The notes below the pieces were generated by a model, which saw nothing but the letters and a program-made list of their open reading frames with translations, was not told where the DNA came from and made no database searches. Shown one piece after another: positions 39,311 to 51,585 of a stretch of 64,000 bases of DNA (positions are counted from its first letter, which is position 1; each line of letters starts with the position of its first letter). This DNA comes from Neurospora crassa OR74A. Taxonomy: Eukaryota; Ascomycota; Sordariomycetes; Sordariales; Sordariaceae. Made by a program: the position numbers and the translations under genes. The DNA lies in contig NW_011929459.1 of NCBI RefSeq assembly GCF_000182925.2, positions 1 through 64,000 of the forward strand, written 5' to 3'.

Positions 39311-39619
39311 GTAGTACTTACTGAGTGTAGGGTAGGTAAGAACGACCGGGTAGGTAAGGAAGGCGTAATCGACCTTTAGAAACTAAAGTTTTAAAAAGGA
39401 AAATTGCAAATAGGTAGTATTTATTAAGTATAAGGTAGGTAAGAACTATAGGGTAAATATAATAGGCCTATATAAGAAAAGTAAAATTAAAATTAAAAAG
39501 AAAAAAGTAATAGGCGGATAGTACCTACCGAGTATAGGGTAGGTAGGAATAACCGGGTAGATAAGGAAGGTACAACTAATTTAACGAGGAAGGTATAATT
39601 TTTGTGAATTTGGAATGAG
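39311..39619 (+). repeat. Three 103-104 bp direct subrepeats, IGS4
   Basis: First copy GTAGTACTTACTGAGTGTAG, the best preserved opening; third copy GTACCTACCGAGTATAGG. Confidence 0.65.
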
Positions 39620-39765
39620 ATTTTTAAGAAGGTGCGACCTAATTAGGTAGTTAGGTAACTGTAAATTAATTTTTAAAATTTCCTATATTAAGGAATTTCG
39701 CGGAAATTAAAAAGTCGTAATTTAAACCGTTGGACTATACTATCCTTAAATTCGAGGTCGGAGGG

Positions 39766-39773
39766 TATATAAG
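39766..39773 (+). promoter_or_regulatory. Candidate Pol I core-promoter motif TATATAAG, unit 5
   Basis: 680 bp before the 18S, followed by AAAGAGCGGCGGAGAGTAAT, probably close to the ancestral form of this region. Confidence 0.3.
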
Positions 39774-40445
39774 AAAGAGCGGCGGAGAGTAATAGGAAAG
39801 AGCGAATAATAAAATTATTTAGTCGTCCTTACTTCCAATTCCCTCTTATAGGTATAGGTAAAGATATATAAGGTTTACTCTATTTAGAAGCCTTCTATAG
39901 GAGGGTTATTCTAATTTATAGCCTAAATACCTTCTTACAATAATTTATAAAGGAAATTAAATTTTAATTTATAGAGTATTATTATTATATAACTCCTTAT
40001 AATTTACCGGAGAATTAATATTAATAGCGCGAATTACTTTAATACTATTCTAGTAAGGGTTCTACTTCTATTAGGCGGTATTTAAAAAGATCCTACAAGC
40101 GCTAGGGAATACCCTATAAGCGCCGAGGGGTGGGCTTTATAAATAATTGGCCGTTAATTAAATTTATTTATAAATTGCTAGGGGTACCGGTTAATTAAGG
40201 AAGCCTTCGGGTAGAACCTTTTATACTAAGCCTCTTTTTAAAACATATAAGCGGTATACGAGAGGCGCTCTACACTCTCCTATCCTCCTACCAATTATAC
40301 TTTAAAGAATTTAGGAGGGGAAAGTAGATATATATTTCAAAGTAAATTCGGCCCTATTATACGAACTTCGGATTACTTACCTTCGTAACTTTATAAACTC
40401 TTCTATTCGCTTACAAACAATTGGCCTTTCTAAACGTACGATAAT

Positions 40446-42241
40446 TATTTAATTAATTTTACTAATAGTTATATATTTATTTTAAAAATTAAACTATATA
40501 TATCTAAATTTAAATAATTAAATTACGAAATTGCAAATAGCTTATTAAATTAATTATAGTTTATTTAATAGTACTTTACTATATAAATAACTATAGTAAT
40601 TCTAGAGCTAATATATATTAAAAACCCCAATTTTAGAAGGGGTATATTTATTAGATTAAAAACCAATACCTTTCGGGGTTAATTAATAATTTATAATAAC
40701 TTCTCGAATTATATAGCTTTGTACTAGCGATAGTTTATTTAAATTTCTACCCTATCAACTTTCGACGGCTAGGTTTTGGTTAGCTATGGTAATAACGGGT
40801 AATAGAGGGTTAGGGCTCGACCCTAGAGAAGGAATTTGAAAAATAGTTATTATATTTAAGGAAGGTAGTAGGCGTATAAATTACTTAATCCCAATATAGG
40901 GAGGTAGTAATAATAAATATTAATATAGGGCTCTTTTAAGTTTTATAATTAGAATAAATATAATTTAAATCCTTTAACGAAGAATAATTAGAGGGCAAGT
41001 TTAGTACTAGTAGTTACAGTAATTTTAATTCCAATAATATATATTAAAATTGTTAAGGTTAAAAAGCTCGTAGTTGAACCTTGGGCTCGGCCCGTCGGTC
41101 CGCCTTATTACGTATATTAATTAGGTTAGGCCTTTTTTCTTAGAGAACCGTATACCCTTTACTAGGTATATTAGGGAATTAGGACTTTTACTATAAATAA
41201 ATTAGATTATTTAAAGAAGGCCTATATTCGAATATATTAGTATAGAATAATAGAATAGGATGTATAATTCTATTTTATTAGTTTTTAGGACCGCTATAAT
41301 AATTAATAGGGATAGTCGGGGGTATTAGTATTTAATTATTAGAAGTAAAATTCTTAAATTTATTGAAGATTAATTATTACAAAAGTATTTACTAAGGATG
41401 TTTTTATTAATTAGGAATAAAAGTTAAGGGATTGAAGATAATTAGATATTATTATAATTTTAATTATAAATTATATTAATTAGGGATTAAATAGTATTAT
41501 TTTTTAATCCGTTTAGTACTTTACAATAAATTAAAATGTTTAGGCTCCTAGGGGAGTATAATTGTAAGGTTGAAATTTAAAGAAATTAATAGAAGGGTAC
41601 TATTAGGGGTGGAGCTTACGGTTTAATTTAATTTAATACAGGGAAATTTACTAGGTTTAGATATAATAAGGATTGATAAATTGAGAGTTTTTTTTTAATT
41701 TTGTAGGTAGTAGTATATGGCCGTTTTTAGTTAGTAGAGTAATTTGTTTATTTAATTATAATAACGAACGAGACTTTAATTTATTAAATAACTTGTATTA
41801 TTTTGGTAGTACGTTGGTTTTTTAGAGGGATTATCGGTTTAAGCCGATAGAAGTTTAAAGTAATAATAGGTTTGTAATACCTTTAGATATTTTAAACCGT
41901 ATGCGCGCTATATTAATATAATTAGTAAGTATTCCTTTAATTGGAAAGTCCGGGTAATTTTATTAAATTGTATTATATTGGGGATAGAATATTGTAATTA
42001 TTACTCTTTAATAAGGAATTCCTAATAAATATAAGTTATTAGTTTGTATTGATTATGTCCTTGCCTTTTATATATACCGCCCGTTACTATTATTAATTAA
42101 ATAGTTTAATAAGGTTTCCAAATTAGTTTAGGGAGGTTGGTAATAATTATTTAAGGCCGGAAAGCTATTTAAATTCAGTTATTTAAAGGAAGTAAAAGTT
42201 GTAATAAGGTTTCTATTGGTGAATTAGCGGAGGGATTATTA
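40446..42241 (+). rRNA. 18S rRNA copy, unit 5, degenerate
   Basis: 1796 nt, starting TATTTAATTAATTTTACTAA. The 530 loop reads AGTAGTTACAGTAA near 41010, and the decoding block ATATATACCGCCCGTTACT near 42070. The 3' part becomes C-to-T biased (GGTGAATTAGCGGAGGG near 42219). Confidence 0.95.
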
Positions 42242-42432
42242 TAGAATTGTAAAACTCCTATAAATTATTGTAAATTTTATTTATATAATTGCTTTAGCGT
42301 TAGTAGTCTAGAAAGGCCTTCGGGCCTTCCTGGATCCTTAGGTCTCCTACTTATAGGAAATTACCCGCCGGAATATTAAAATTAAATTTTTAATATTTTA
42401 TATCTCTTTAAGTAAATTTTTAAATAAATTAA
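42242..42432 (+). other. ITS1, unit 5
   Basis: 191 bp; keeps AGAAAGGCCTTCGGGCC near 42310. Confidence 0.9.
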
Positions 42433-42589
42433 AATTTTTAATAATGGATTTCTTGGTTTTGGTATTGATGAAGAATATAGTAAAATGTAATAAGTAATGT
42501 GAATTGTAGAATTTAATAAATTATTGAATTTTTAAATATATATTATATTTATTAATATTTTAGCGAGTATATTTGTTTGAGCGTTATTT
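42433..42589 (+). rRNA. 5.8S rRNA copy, unit 5, degenerate, C-to-T biased
   Basis: 157 nt, starting AATTTTTAATAATGGATTTC. Over the first 98 nt I count about 17 C-to-T and 5 G-to-A changes against the usual 5.8S sequence, the reverse of unit 2. TTGGTTTTGGTATTGATGAA keeps its G residues while every C in it has become T. Confidence 0.93.
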
Positions 42590-42740
42590 TAATTATTAAA
42601 CTCTATTTGCGTTAGGAATCTACAGTTATTTATAGTCCCTTAAAATTAATAGTGGGTTTATTAATTATACTAAGCGTAGTAATTTTATATTATTATAGTT
42701 ATACGGCGGGTTTTTATTATAAAACCCCCTATTTCTAAAG
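42590..42740 (+). other. ITS2, unit 5
   Basis: 151 bp; ends AAAACCCCCTATTTCTAAAG. Confidence 0.9.
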
Positions 42741-45700
42741 TTGACCTCGGATTAGGTAGGAATATCCGTTGAATTTAAATATATTAATAAACGGAGGAAA
42801 AGAAATTAATAGGGATTGCCCTAGTAATAGCGAGTAAAGTAGTAATAGTTCAAATTTAAAATTTGGCTTCGGCCTAAATTATAATTTATAAAGGAAGTTT
42901 TTAGTAAGGTACTTTCTAAATCCCTTAAAATAGGGTACTATAGAGGGTGAGAGCTTTATATAGTCGGATGCCGATTTAATATAAAGTTCCTTTAACGAAT
43001 TGAATAGTTTAGGAATATTGTTTAAAATAGGAGGTAAATTTCTTCTAAAGTTAAATATTGGTTAAAGATTAATAGTATATAAGTAGAGTAATTGAAAGAT
43101 GAAAAGCACTTTGAAAAGAGGGTTAAATAGTATATAAAATTATTAAAAGGGAAGTGTTTGTAATTAGATTTGTATTATTCTAATTATTTAGTATTTTTAT
43201 TAATATATTTAGGACGGTTTAGGCTAATATTGGTTTTAGCGGGGGGATAAAGGTCTAAGGAATGTAGTTCCTCCGGGAGTATTATAGCCCCGGGCGTAAT
43301 ACTTTTATTAAGATTGAAGTTCGTATATTTATAAGGATATTAATATAATAATTATTAACGATCTATTTTGAAATACAGATTAAGGAATTAAGGTTTTATG
43401 CGAGTATTTGGGTGTAAAATCTATATGTGTAATGAAAGTGAATGTAGGTAAGAGCTTCGGTGTATTATTAACCGATTTTAATATATTTGGATAGATTTAA
43501 ATAAGAGTGTTAAACTTTGGACCCGAAAGATGGTGAATTATATTTAAATAGGGTGAAGCTAGAGGAAATTTTGGTAGAGGTTTATAGCGGTTTTAATATG
43601 TAAATCGATTGTTAAATTTAAATATAGGGGCGAAAGATTAATTAAACTATTTAATAGTTAATTACTACTAAAGTTTCCTTTAGGATAGTAGTATTATTCT
43701 TTAATTTTATAAAGTAAAGCGAATAATTAAGGATTTGGGGGTGTTTTTTAGCCTTTATCTATTCTTAAATTTTAAATATATAAGAAGCCTTTATTATTTA
43801 ATTGAATATAAATATTCGAATATACTAATATTAGTAGGCTATTTTTAGTAAATAGAATTAGCGATATAGGATAAACCGAACGTAGGGTTAAGGTGCTAGA
43901 GTAGATGTTTATTAGATATTATAAAAAGCGTTAATATATTTTAATAGTAGGACGGTAGTTATAGAAGTTGGAATTTGCTAAGGATTATATAATAATTTAT
44001 TTGCCGAATGTATTAGCTTTGAAAATAGATAGTATTTAAATATTCTATTTATACCTTGCCTTTAGGGTAGAAATAATGTTTTAAAGAGTAGGCGGTTATA
44101 GAGGTTAGTAACGAAGTTTAGGGTGTAAATTTAGGTTAAACGGCCTTTAGTATAGATTTTAATAGTAGTAGTAAATATTTTAATAAGAATTTGAAGGACC
44201 GAAGTAGGGAAAGGTTCTATATAAATAGCGGTTGGATATAGGTTAATTAATTTTAAGCTATAGGGAAGTTCTGTTTTAAAGGAGTATTTGTATTCCGTAT
44301 AGTAAAAGGGAAGTTGGTTAATATTTTAGTATTTAGATATAGGTTTTGTATAGTAATATAATTAAATATGGAGACAATAGTAGGGGCTCCGGGTAGAATT
44401 CTCTTTTCTTTTTAATAGTTTATTATTTTAAAAATAATTTATTTAGAAATAGGGTTTAATAGTTAGAAGAGTCCGATATTTCTATTAAGTCCGGTATATT
44501 TTTAATATTCCTTAAAAATTTATAGGAGGGAATAATTTTTATACTAGGTCGTACTTATAATTGTAGTAAGTCTCTAAAGTGAATAGCCTTTAATTAATAG
44601 AATAATATAGATAAAGGAAGTTAGTAAAATAAATTTATAATTTTAGGAAAAGGATTAATTCTAAGGATTAGGTATATTGGGCTTTAGGTAAATACCCTAG
44701 GAGTAGATCACTACTAGCCGGGTAATTAGCTAGCGGCTTTTAATATCCGGATATAGAAGCCTTTAATAAATTTTAATTGTCCGGCGTATATTTAATAACT
44801 AATTTAGAATTGGTACAAATAGGGGGAATCTAATTATTTAATTAAAATATAGTATTATAATAGTTAGAAAGTAGTATTAATATAATATGATTTTTATTTA
44901 GTATTTTGAATATTAAAGTAAAGAAATTTAATTAAGCGTAGGTAAACGGCGGGAGTAATTATAATTCTTTTAAAGTAGTTAAATACTTTATTATTTAATT
45001 AGTAATATATATAAATAGATTAATGAAATTCCTATTGTCCCTATCTACTATTTAGCGAAACTATAGCTAAGGGAATAGACTTAGTAAAATTAACGGGGAA
45101 AAAAGACCCTATTGAATTTAATTTTAATTTAATATTATAAAAAGATATAGGAGGTGTAGAATAGGTAGGAGCTTCGGCGCTAGTAAAATACTATTATTCC
45201 TATTATTTTTTTACTTATTTAATTAAGCGGGGCTAAATTTTCGTCTAACTTCTAATTTTAAAGTCCTTTGTAGGCCGACCCGGATTAAAGATATTATTAA
45301 GTAGGGAGTTTGGCTGGGGTAGTATATTTATTAAACTATAATATAGGTGTTTTAAAGGGGGCTTATAGAGAATAGAAATTTCTAGTAGAATAAAAGGGTA
45401 AAAGTCCCCTTAATTTTGATTTTTAGTATAAATACAAATTATAAAAGTATAGCCTATTAATCCTTTAGTCCCTCGAAATTTGAAGCTAAAAGTACTAGAA
45501 AAGTTATTATAGGGATAATTAATTTATAGTAACTAAATATTTATAGTAACATTGCTTTTTAATCCTTCGATATCGGTTCTTCCTATTATATTAAAATAGA
45601 ATTCAGTAAACGTTAGATTATTTACTTACTAATAAGGAATATAAGCTAGGTTTAGACTATTATAAAATAAATTAGTTTTATCCTATTAATAACTTTATTA

Positions 45701-46076
45701 TAATAGTAATTAAATTTAGTATAAGAGGAATTACTTATTTAAATAATTGGTTTTTATAGTTATCCGACTGGGTAGTACTATAATACTACTATCTATTAGA
45801 TAATAGTTGAATGCTTTTAAATTAGAATTTATATTAGAATACAATAATACTTTTAATATATTATAAACGTATAAAAATAGGCTCCGGCCTTGTATTTTAA
45901 TAAACGATTCCTCTATTAGCTTTAAAGTAGCTAGTAGTAATTTATGTATTGTAATTTTAATACGCACTGGATTAAATCCTTTATAAATAATTTAAATATA
46001 TAAAAGGGTCCTATAAGTAGTAAAGTAGCTTTATTATTACAATCTACTAAAGGTAAACCTTCCTTTATTTAAATTT
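42741..46076 (+). rRNA. LSU (28S) rRNA copy, unit 5, degenerate
   Basis: 3336 nt, starting TTGACCTCGGATTAGGTAGG, the start closest to the living LSU sequence among the copies. The sarcin-ricin loop reads AGTATAAGAGGAATTAC near 45718. A 78-codon antisense frame at 45731-45967 is not a gene. Confidence 0.95.
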
Positions 46077-47029
46077 CTTAATAGAAGGGTCCGTTTAATA
46101 AGTAGGTATTTATTAGAGGGTCCCCCCAAAATTTAGTTGCTAGAATCCGAGAGGGTGAAAGCGTTTTACTAGAAGGAAAGTGTAGGGTAAATAAGAATAG
46201 GAAGGGAATTTAATTAAATTTAGTATTTCCCGGATTTAAATAATATTACCCTAGGAGTATAAGTGGGTTGGGTATAAGGGGTCTACTATATTAGTAGTTA
46301 ATTTATAGAAGGTTCGGTAGCTATATATAGTATATACTTAGGGAAGCGTCGACTAGCGTAATATATATAGGTACGGTCGGGCCGGGCCTTTATAAATCTT
46401 AATAATTATAGTAAGTAGGGTAGGTAAAAGCGATTGATTAAATGGCGGCAGAGTAGGAGCGACCGGGTAGGCGAATAATTTTTAAATAAGTTTGCAATTT
46501 TAAATAAGTAAATATATTTATAATTGGGTTGGGTGCGGCATTAGGTAGGTAAGTGTATTCGAATTATATAAGGTAGCGTAGAAAAGAAAGGGTAAGTAAG
46601 TGCGTCCGGGCGGGTTAGGTATATAAGGTAGGTAGGTACGTTTAGGTATAGAATTTTTATATAAATAGTAGCTATATTAGGAAAGTAAGGGCGAGGGCCT
46701 ATGTAGGGTAGGTAAGAAGGACTGAAAGGTTTGGGGGGGCTAAAGGGTTGCTTTCTAGCTCTTATTAGGAGGGGTTTATTAAAGGAAAGAGTAGGGTAGT
46801 AGTAGGAGGGGGTAAGTAAGTAAAGAAGTTATATAATTAAATAAAGGTATTTATAGCTTTTTTATTAGAAGATATAGTAAAGTAGGTAGAAAAAGGTTGT
46901 ATAGGATTATATTTTTATATAAGGTAAAGGTATAAAGGGGGAGGCTATCTTTTTAATTTTTGGGTAGGTAAGGCGGTAAGTAGGCTACTTAGGCTGGGAA
47001 TAGTTTAGTTTTTAGGGGGGGAGCGAAAA

Positions 47030-47378
47030 TTTCTTTCTTCTTTTTCTTTTCTTTTTTTATTTATTTATTTTTTTTCTTTCTTCTTTTTCTCCTCCCTCTT
47101 TCTTCTTCCTACTTTTATCCTCTTTATTACTCTTCCTCCTCCCTTTCCTTTCCTCTCCGTCTTCCTTCGTTTTAGTCCTTTTTTTCTTTTCTCTTCCTTT
47201 TTCTTTTTTCTTTTTAGTTTTTAACCTCTTTTTAAGGCTTTCCTCTCTTAATATTTCTTTCCTTATACCTCTAAACCCCCCTCTATTCCCTTCTTTTATA
47301 TTATATTTATATAAGGATAAAAAAGTAATATGATTAATATATAAATAAAATAAAGAAGGTTCTTATTCTTCTTTTCTT

Positions 47379-47447
<69 letters not shown>

Positions 47448-47574
47448 TATATTTTTCTTACTTTCCTTCTACCTTTTTACTTTTATAATGTCTTGCCCCC
47501 TTAATAAGCTTCTTCCTTTCTTTTTCTTTTTATTCTTCTTTTTATCCTCTTATTCTACCTTCAAATCTTTATTA
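47030..47574 (+). repeat. Polypyrimidine region with expanded 64-T run, IGS5
   Basis: T run at 47381-47444, about 20 longer than in the other six spacers; flanks are otherwise the same. Confidence 0.9.
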
Positions 47575-48155
47575 GGTAAAGGCGTTTATAAAGTAAATAA
47601 ATACTTTTAGAATAGTAGGAGCTAAATTATAATAAGGGTAGAGGTTTTTTTTATAAATATAGGAAGAAGAAGGTATTTGGAGGCGATTAAATTAATTAAT
47701 TAGAACCTATACGGTCTTAAATGAATTGTTAGGGAAGGGCAGGTAAATAATTGATAGTAGGAAAGAAGAAAAAGAAGAAAAAAAGAAAAAAAAAAAAGAA
47801 ATTTTAAAAGTAGTAGAAGAAGAAGGGTAGTAGAATTTAGGGGGTATAAATAGTTAGTAGAGTAGGTAGGGTATTAAGTAGCTTTAATTGTATGGGTAGG
47901 GAGGATATATTGAAGTTAATATATTAATAAAGAAGGTTAAATTAGTAAATATAAAAAAAAAAAAATAAGAGTAATATAAATACTTTTAGTATAATTATAA
48001 GATATTATAAATTATATTAGGAAAGATAAAAAGTAGTTAGTTTTTTATTTAGTAGAAATATAATTTAAGTAGACGCTATAAAGTAGGTATATTTATTTTA
48101 TATAAGAAAAGTACAATTGAAGTTAAAAAGGTAGAAGAGGGAAAGGTAGTAAAGG

Positions 48156-48464
48156 GTAGTATTTATTGAGTGTAGGGTAGGTAAGAACGACTAGGTAAGT
48201 AAAGAAGGTGTAATCGACTTTTGGAAGCCGAAGTTTTAAAAAGGAAAATTGCGAATAGGTAGTATTTATTAAGTATAGGGTAAGTAAGAACTATAGGGTA
48301 AGTACAACGGGCCTATATAAGAAAGGTAAGATTAAAGTTGAAAAGAAAAAAGTAGTAGGCGGGTAGTACCTACTAAGTGTAGGGTAGGCAGGAATAACCG
48401 GGTAGGTAAGGAAAGTACAATTAATTTAATAAGGAAGGCGTAGTCTTTATAAATTTGGAGTGAA
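48156..48464 (+). repeat. Three 103-104 bp direct subrepeats, IGS5
   Basis: First copy GTAGTATTTATTGAGTGTAG; third GTAGTACCTACTAAGTGTAG, better preserved than in IGS0. Confidence 0.65.
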
Positions 48465-48610
48465 ATTCTTGAGAAGGTGCGATTTAATTGGGTAGTTGGG
48501 TGGCTATAAATTAATTTTTAAAATTTCTTATATTAAGGAATTTTATAAGAGTTAAAAAGTTATAATTTAGACCGTTAGGTTGTATTGTCCTTAAATTCGA
48601 GGTTAGAAGG

Positions 48611-48618
48611 TATATAAG
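48611..48618 (+). promoter_or_regulatory. Candidate Pol I core-promoter motif TATATAAG, unit 6
   Basis: 680 bp before the 18S, followed by AAGGAACGGCGGAGAGTAAT. Confidence 0.3.
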
Positions 48619-49290
48619 AAGGAACGGCGGAGAGTAATAGGAAAGAGTAAGTAGTAAGATTATTCGGTCGTCCCTACTTCTAGCTCCTTTTTATAAATAT
48701 AGGTAAGGATATATAGGGCTTACTCTATTTAAAAGCCTTTTATAAGAAGGTTGTTCTAGCTTGTAATTTAGGCACCTTCCTACAGTAACTTGTAAAGGAA
48801 ATTAAATTCTAATTTATAGAGCGTTATTATTATATAGCTCCCTATAATTTACCGGGGAATTAATATTAATAATACGAATTACTTTAATACCGTTCTAGTA
48901 AGGGCTTTGCCTTTATTGGACGGTATTTAAGAAGATCCTATAGGCGTTAGAGAATACTTTATAAATACCGAGGGGTAGGCTTTATAGATAATTGGCCATT
49001 AACTAAATTTATTTATAAATTGCTAGGGGTACCGGCTAATTAGGGAAGCCTTCAGATAGAACCTTTTATATTAAGCCTCCTTTTAGGGCGTATAAGCGGT
49101 GTACGAAAGGTGTTTTACACTCTCCTGTCCTTTTACCGACTATGCTCTAAGGAATTTAGGAGGGGAAAGTAAATATATATTTCGAAGTAAGTTCGGCCTT
49201 ACTATATAAGCTTCGGACCGCTTATTTTTATAACTTTATAAACTCTTCTATTTATTTACGAGCAATTAGCCTTTCTAAGCGTATAATAGT

Positions 49291-51086
49291 TACTTAATTG
49301 ATTCTACTAGTAATTATATATTTGTTTTAAAAATTAAACTATATATATTTAAATTTAAGTAATTAAACTATAAAATTACAAATGGCTTATTAAATTAATT
49401 ATAGTTTATTTAATAGTATTTTATTATATGGATAACTGTAGTAATTTTAGAGTTAATATATATTAAAAACCCCGATTTTGGAAGGGGTATATTTATTAAA
49501 TTAAAAACCAATACCCTTCGGGGTTAATTAGTAATTTATAATAATTTTTCAAATTATATAACCTTATATTAGCGATGGTTTATTTAAATTTTTACCCTAT
49601 TAACTTTCAACGGCTAGGTCTTAATTAACTATAGTAATAATAGGTAACGGAGGGTTAGGGTTCGACCCCGGAGAAGGAATTTAAGAAACGGTTACTATAT
49701 TTAAGGAAGGTAGTAGGCGTATAAATTACCCAATCCCGATATAGGGAGGTAATAATAATAAATATTAATATAAGGCTCTTTTGGGTCTTGTAATTAGAAT
49801 AAATATAATTTAAATCCCTTAATAAGGAATAATTGGAGGGTAAATCTAGTACTAGTAGCCGCGGTAATTCTAATTCTAATAGTATATATTAAAATTATTA
49901 AAGTTAAAAAGCTTATAGTTAAACCTTAGGCTTAGCTTATCGATCCGCCTTACTACGTATATTAACTAGGTTAGGCCTTTTTTCCTAGAGAACCGTATAC
50001 CCTTTACTAAGTATATTAGGGAATTAGGACTTTTACTATAAATAAATTAAATTACTTAAAGAAAGCCTATATTCGAATATACTAATATAGAATAATAGAA
50101 TAGAATATATAGTTCTATTTTATTAATTTCTAGGACCGCTATAATAATTAATAAGGATAGTCGAGGGTATTAGTATTTAATTATTAGAAGTAAAATTTTT
50201 AGATTTATTAAAGATTAATTATTACGAAAGTATTTACTAAAAATATTTTTATTAATTAAGAATAAAAGTTAGGGGATCGAAAATAATTAAATACTATTGT
50301 AGTTTTAATTATAAATTATACCAATTAGAGATTAGACGGTATTATTTTTTAACCCATTCGGCACCTTATAATAAATTAAAATATTTAGGCTCTTAAGGGA
50401 ATATAATTGTAAGGCTAAAATTTAAAGAAATTAATAGAAGGGTACTACTAAGGGTAGAGCCTACAGCTTAATTTAACTCAATACAGAGAAACTTACTAAG
50501 TTTAAATATAATAAAAATTAATAAATTGAAAGCTCTTTCTTAATTTTATAGGTAGTAATACATAGCCGTTCTTAATTAGTAAAGTAATTTATCTATTTAA
50601 TTATAATAACGAATAAGACTTTAACTTATTAAATAGCCTATATTACTTTAGTAGTATATTAGCTTCTTAGAAGGACTATTAATTTAAATTAATAAAAGTT
50701 TGAAGTAATAATAAGTTTGTAATACCCTTAAATATTCTAAGCTGTATATACGCTATATTAATACAATTAGCGAATATTCCCTTAGCCGGAAGGTCCGGGT
50801 AATTTTATTAAATTGTATTATACTAGGGATAGAGTATTGTAATTATTACTCTTCAACGAAGAATCCCTAATAAGTGTAAATTATTAATTTATATTAATTA
50901 CGTCCCTGCCCTTTATATATATTACCCGTCGCTATTACCGATTAAATAGTTTAGTAAAGCTTCTAGATTAATTTAGGGAGGTCGGTAACAACTACTTAGG
51001 GCCGGAAAATTATTTAAATTCGGTTATTTAGAGGAAGTAAAAATTATAATAAAGTTTCTATTAGTAAATTAGCGGAGGGATTATTA
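49291..51086 (+). rRNA. 18S rRNA copy, unit 6, degenerate
   Basis: 1796 nt, starting TACTTAATTGATTCTACTAG. The 530-loop core GCCGCGGTAA is intact near 49858, the only 18S here in which it is, but the decoding block reads ATATATATTACCCGTCGC near 50914. Much of the second half is G-to-A biased. Confidence 0.95.
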
Positions 51087-51277
51087 CAGAATTGCAAAAC
51101 TCCTATAAACTATTATAAATCTTATCCATACAATTACCTCGGCGCTAGTAGTCCGGAAAGGCCTTTAAGCCCTCCTAGATCCTCGGGTCTCCCACTCACA
51201 GGAGGCTACCCGCTAGAATACTAAAATTAAATTTTTAATATTTTATATCTCTCTAAATAAATTTTTAAATAAATTAA
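51087..51277 (+). other. ITS1, unit 6
   Basis: 191 bp; keeps C-rich CTCGGGTCTCCCACTCACAG near 51182, including two CpA steps, rare in this window. Confidence 0.9.
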
Positions 51278-51434
51278 AACTTTCAATAACGGATCTCTTA
51301 GTTCTAATATTAATAAAGAACGTAGCGAAATGTAATAAGTAATATAAATTATAGAATTTAATAAATTATCGAATCTTTAAACGTATATTATATTCGCTAA
51401 TATTCTAATAAATATATTTATTCAAGTATTATTT
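51278..51434 (+). rRNA. 5.8S rRNA copy, unit 6, degenerate
   Basis: 157 nt, starting AACTTTCAATAACGGATCTC; core TAAAGAACGTAGCGAAATG. Leans to G-to-A. Confidence 0.93.
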
Positions 51435-51585
51435 TAATTATTAAATTTTATTTATATTAAGGATTTACGGTTATCCACAGTCCCTTAAAATTAATAGTAG
51501 GCTTATTAATTATATTAAATATAGTAATTCTATATTACTATAGTCGTACGGCAGGTTCTTACTATAAAACCCCCTATTTCTAAAA
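51435..51585 (+). other. ITS2, unit 6
   Basis: 151 bp; keeps GGTTATCCACAGTCCC near 51468. Confidence 0.9.

Larger units (their letters stand above)
37251..40445 (+). other. Intergenic spacer IGS4, including 5' external transcribed spacer
   Basis: 3195 bp with the standard order of parts. A GC island GGCCGGGCCGGGCT lies near 37549. No gene was seen. Confidence 0.85.
46077..49290 (+). other. Intergenic spacer IGS5, including 5' external transcribed spacer
   Basis: 3214 bp, the longest spacer. The 20 extra bases over IGS3 are all in the poly(T) run. Confidence 0.85.
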
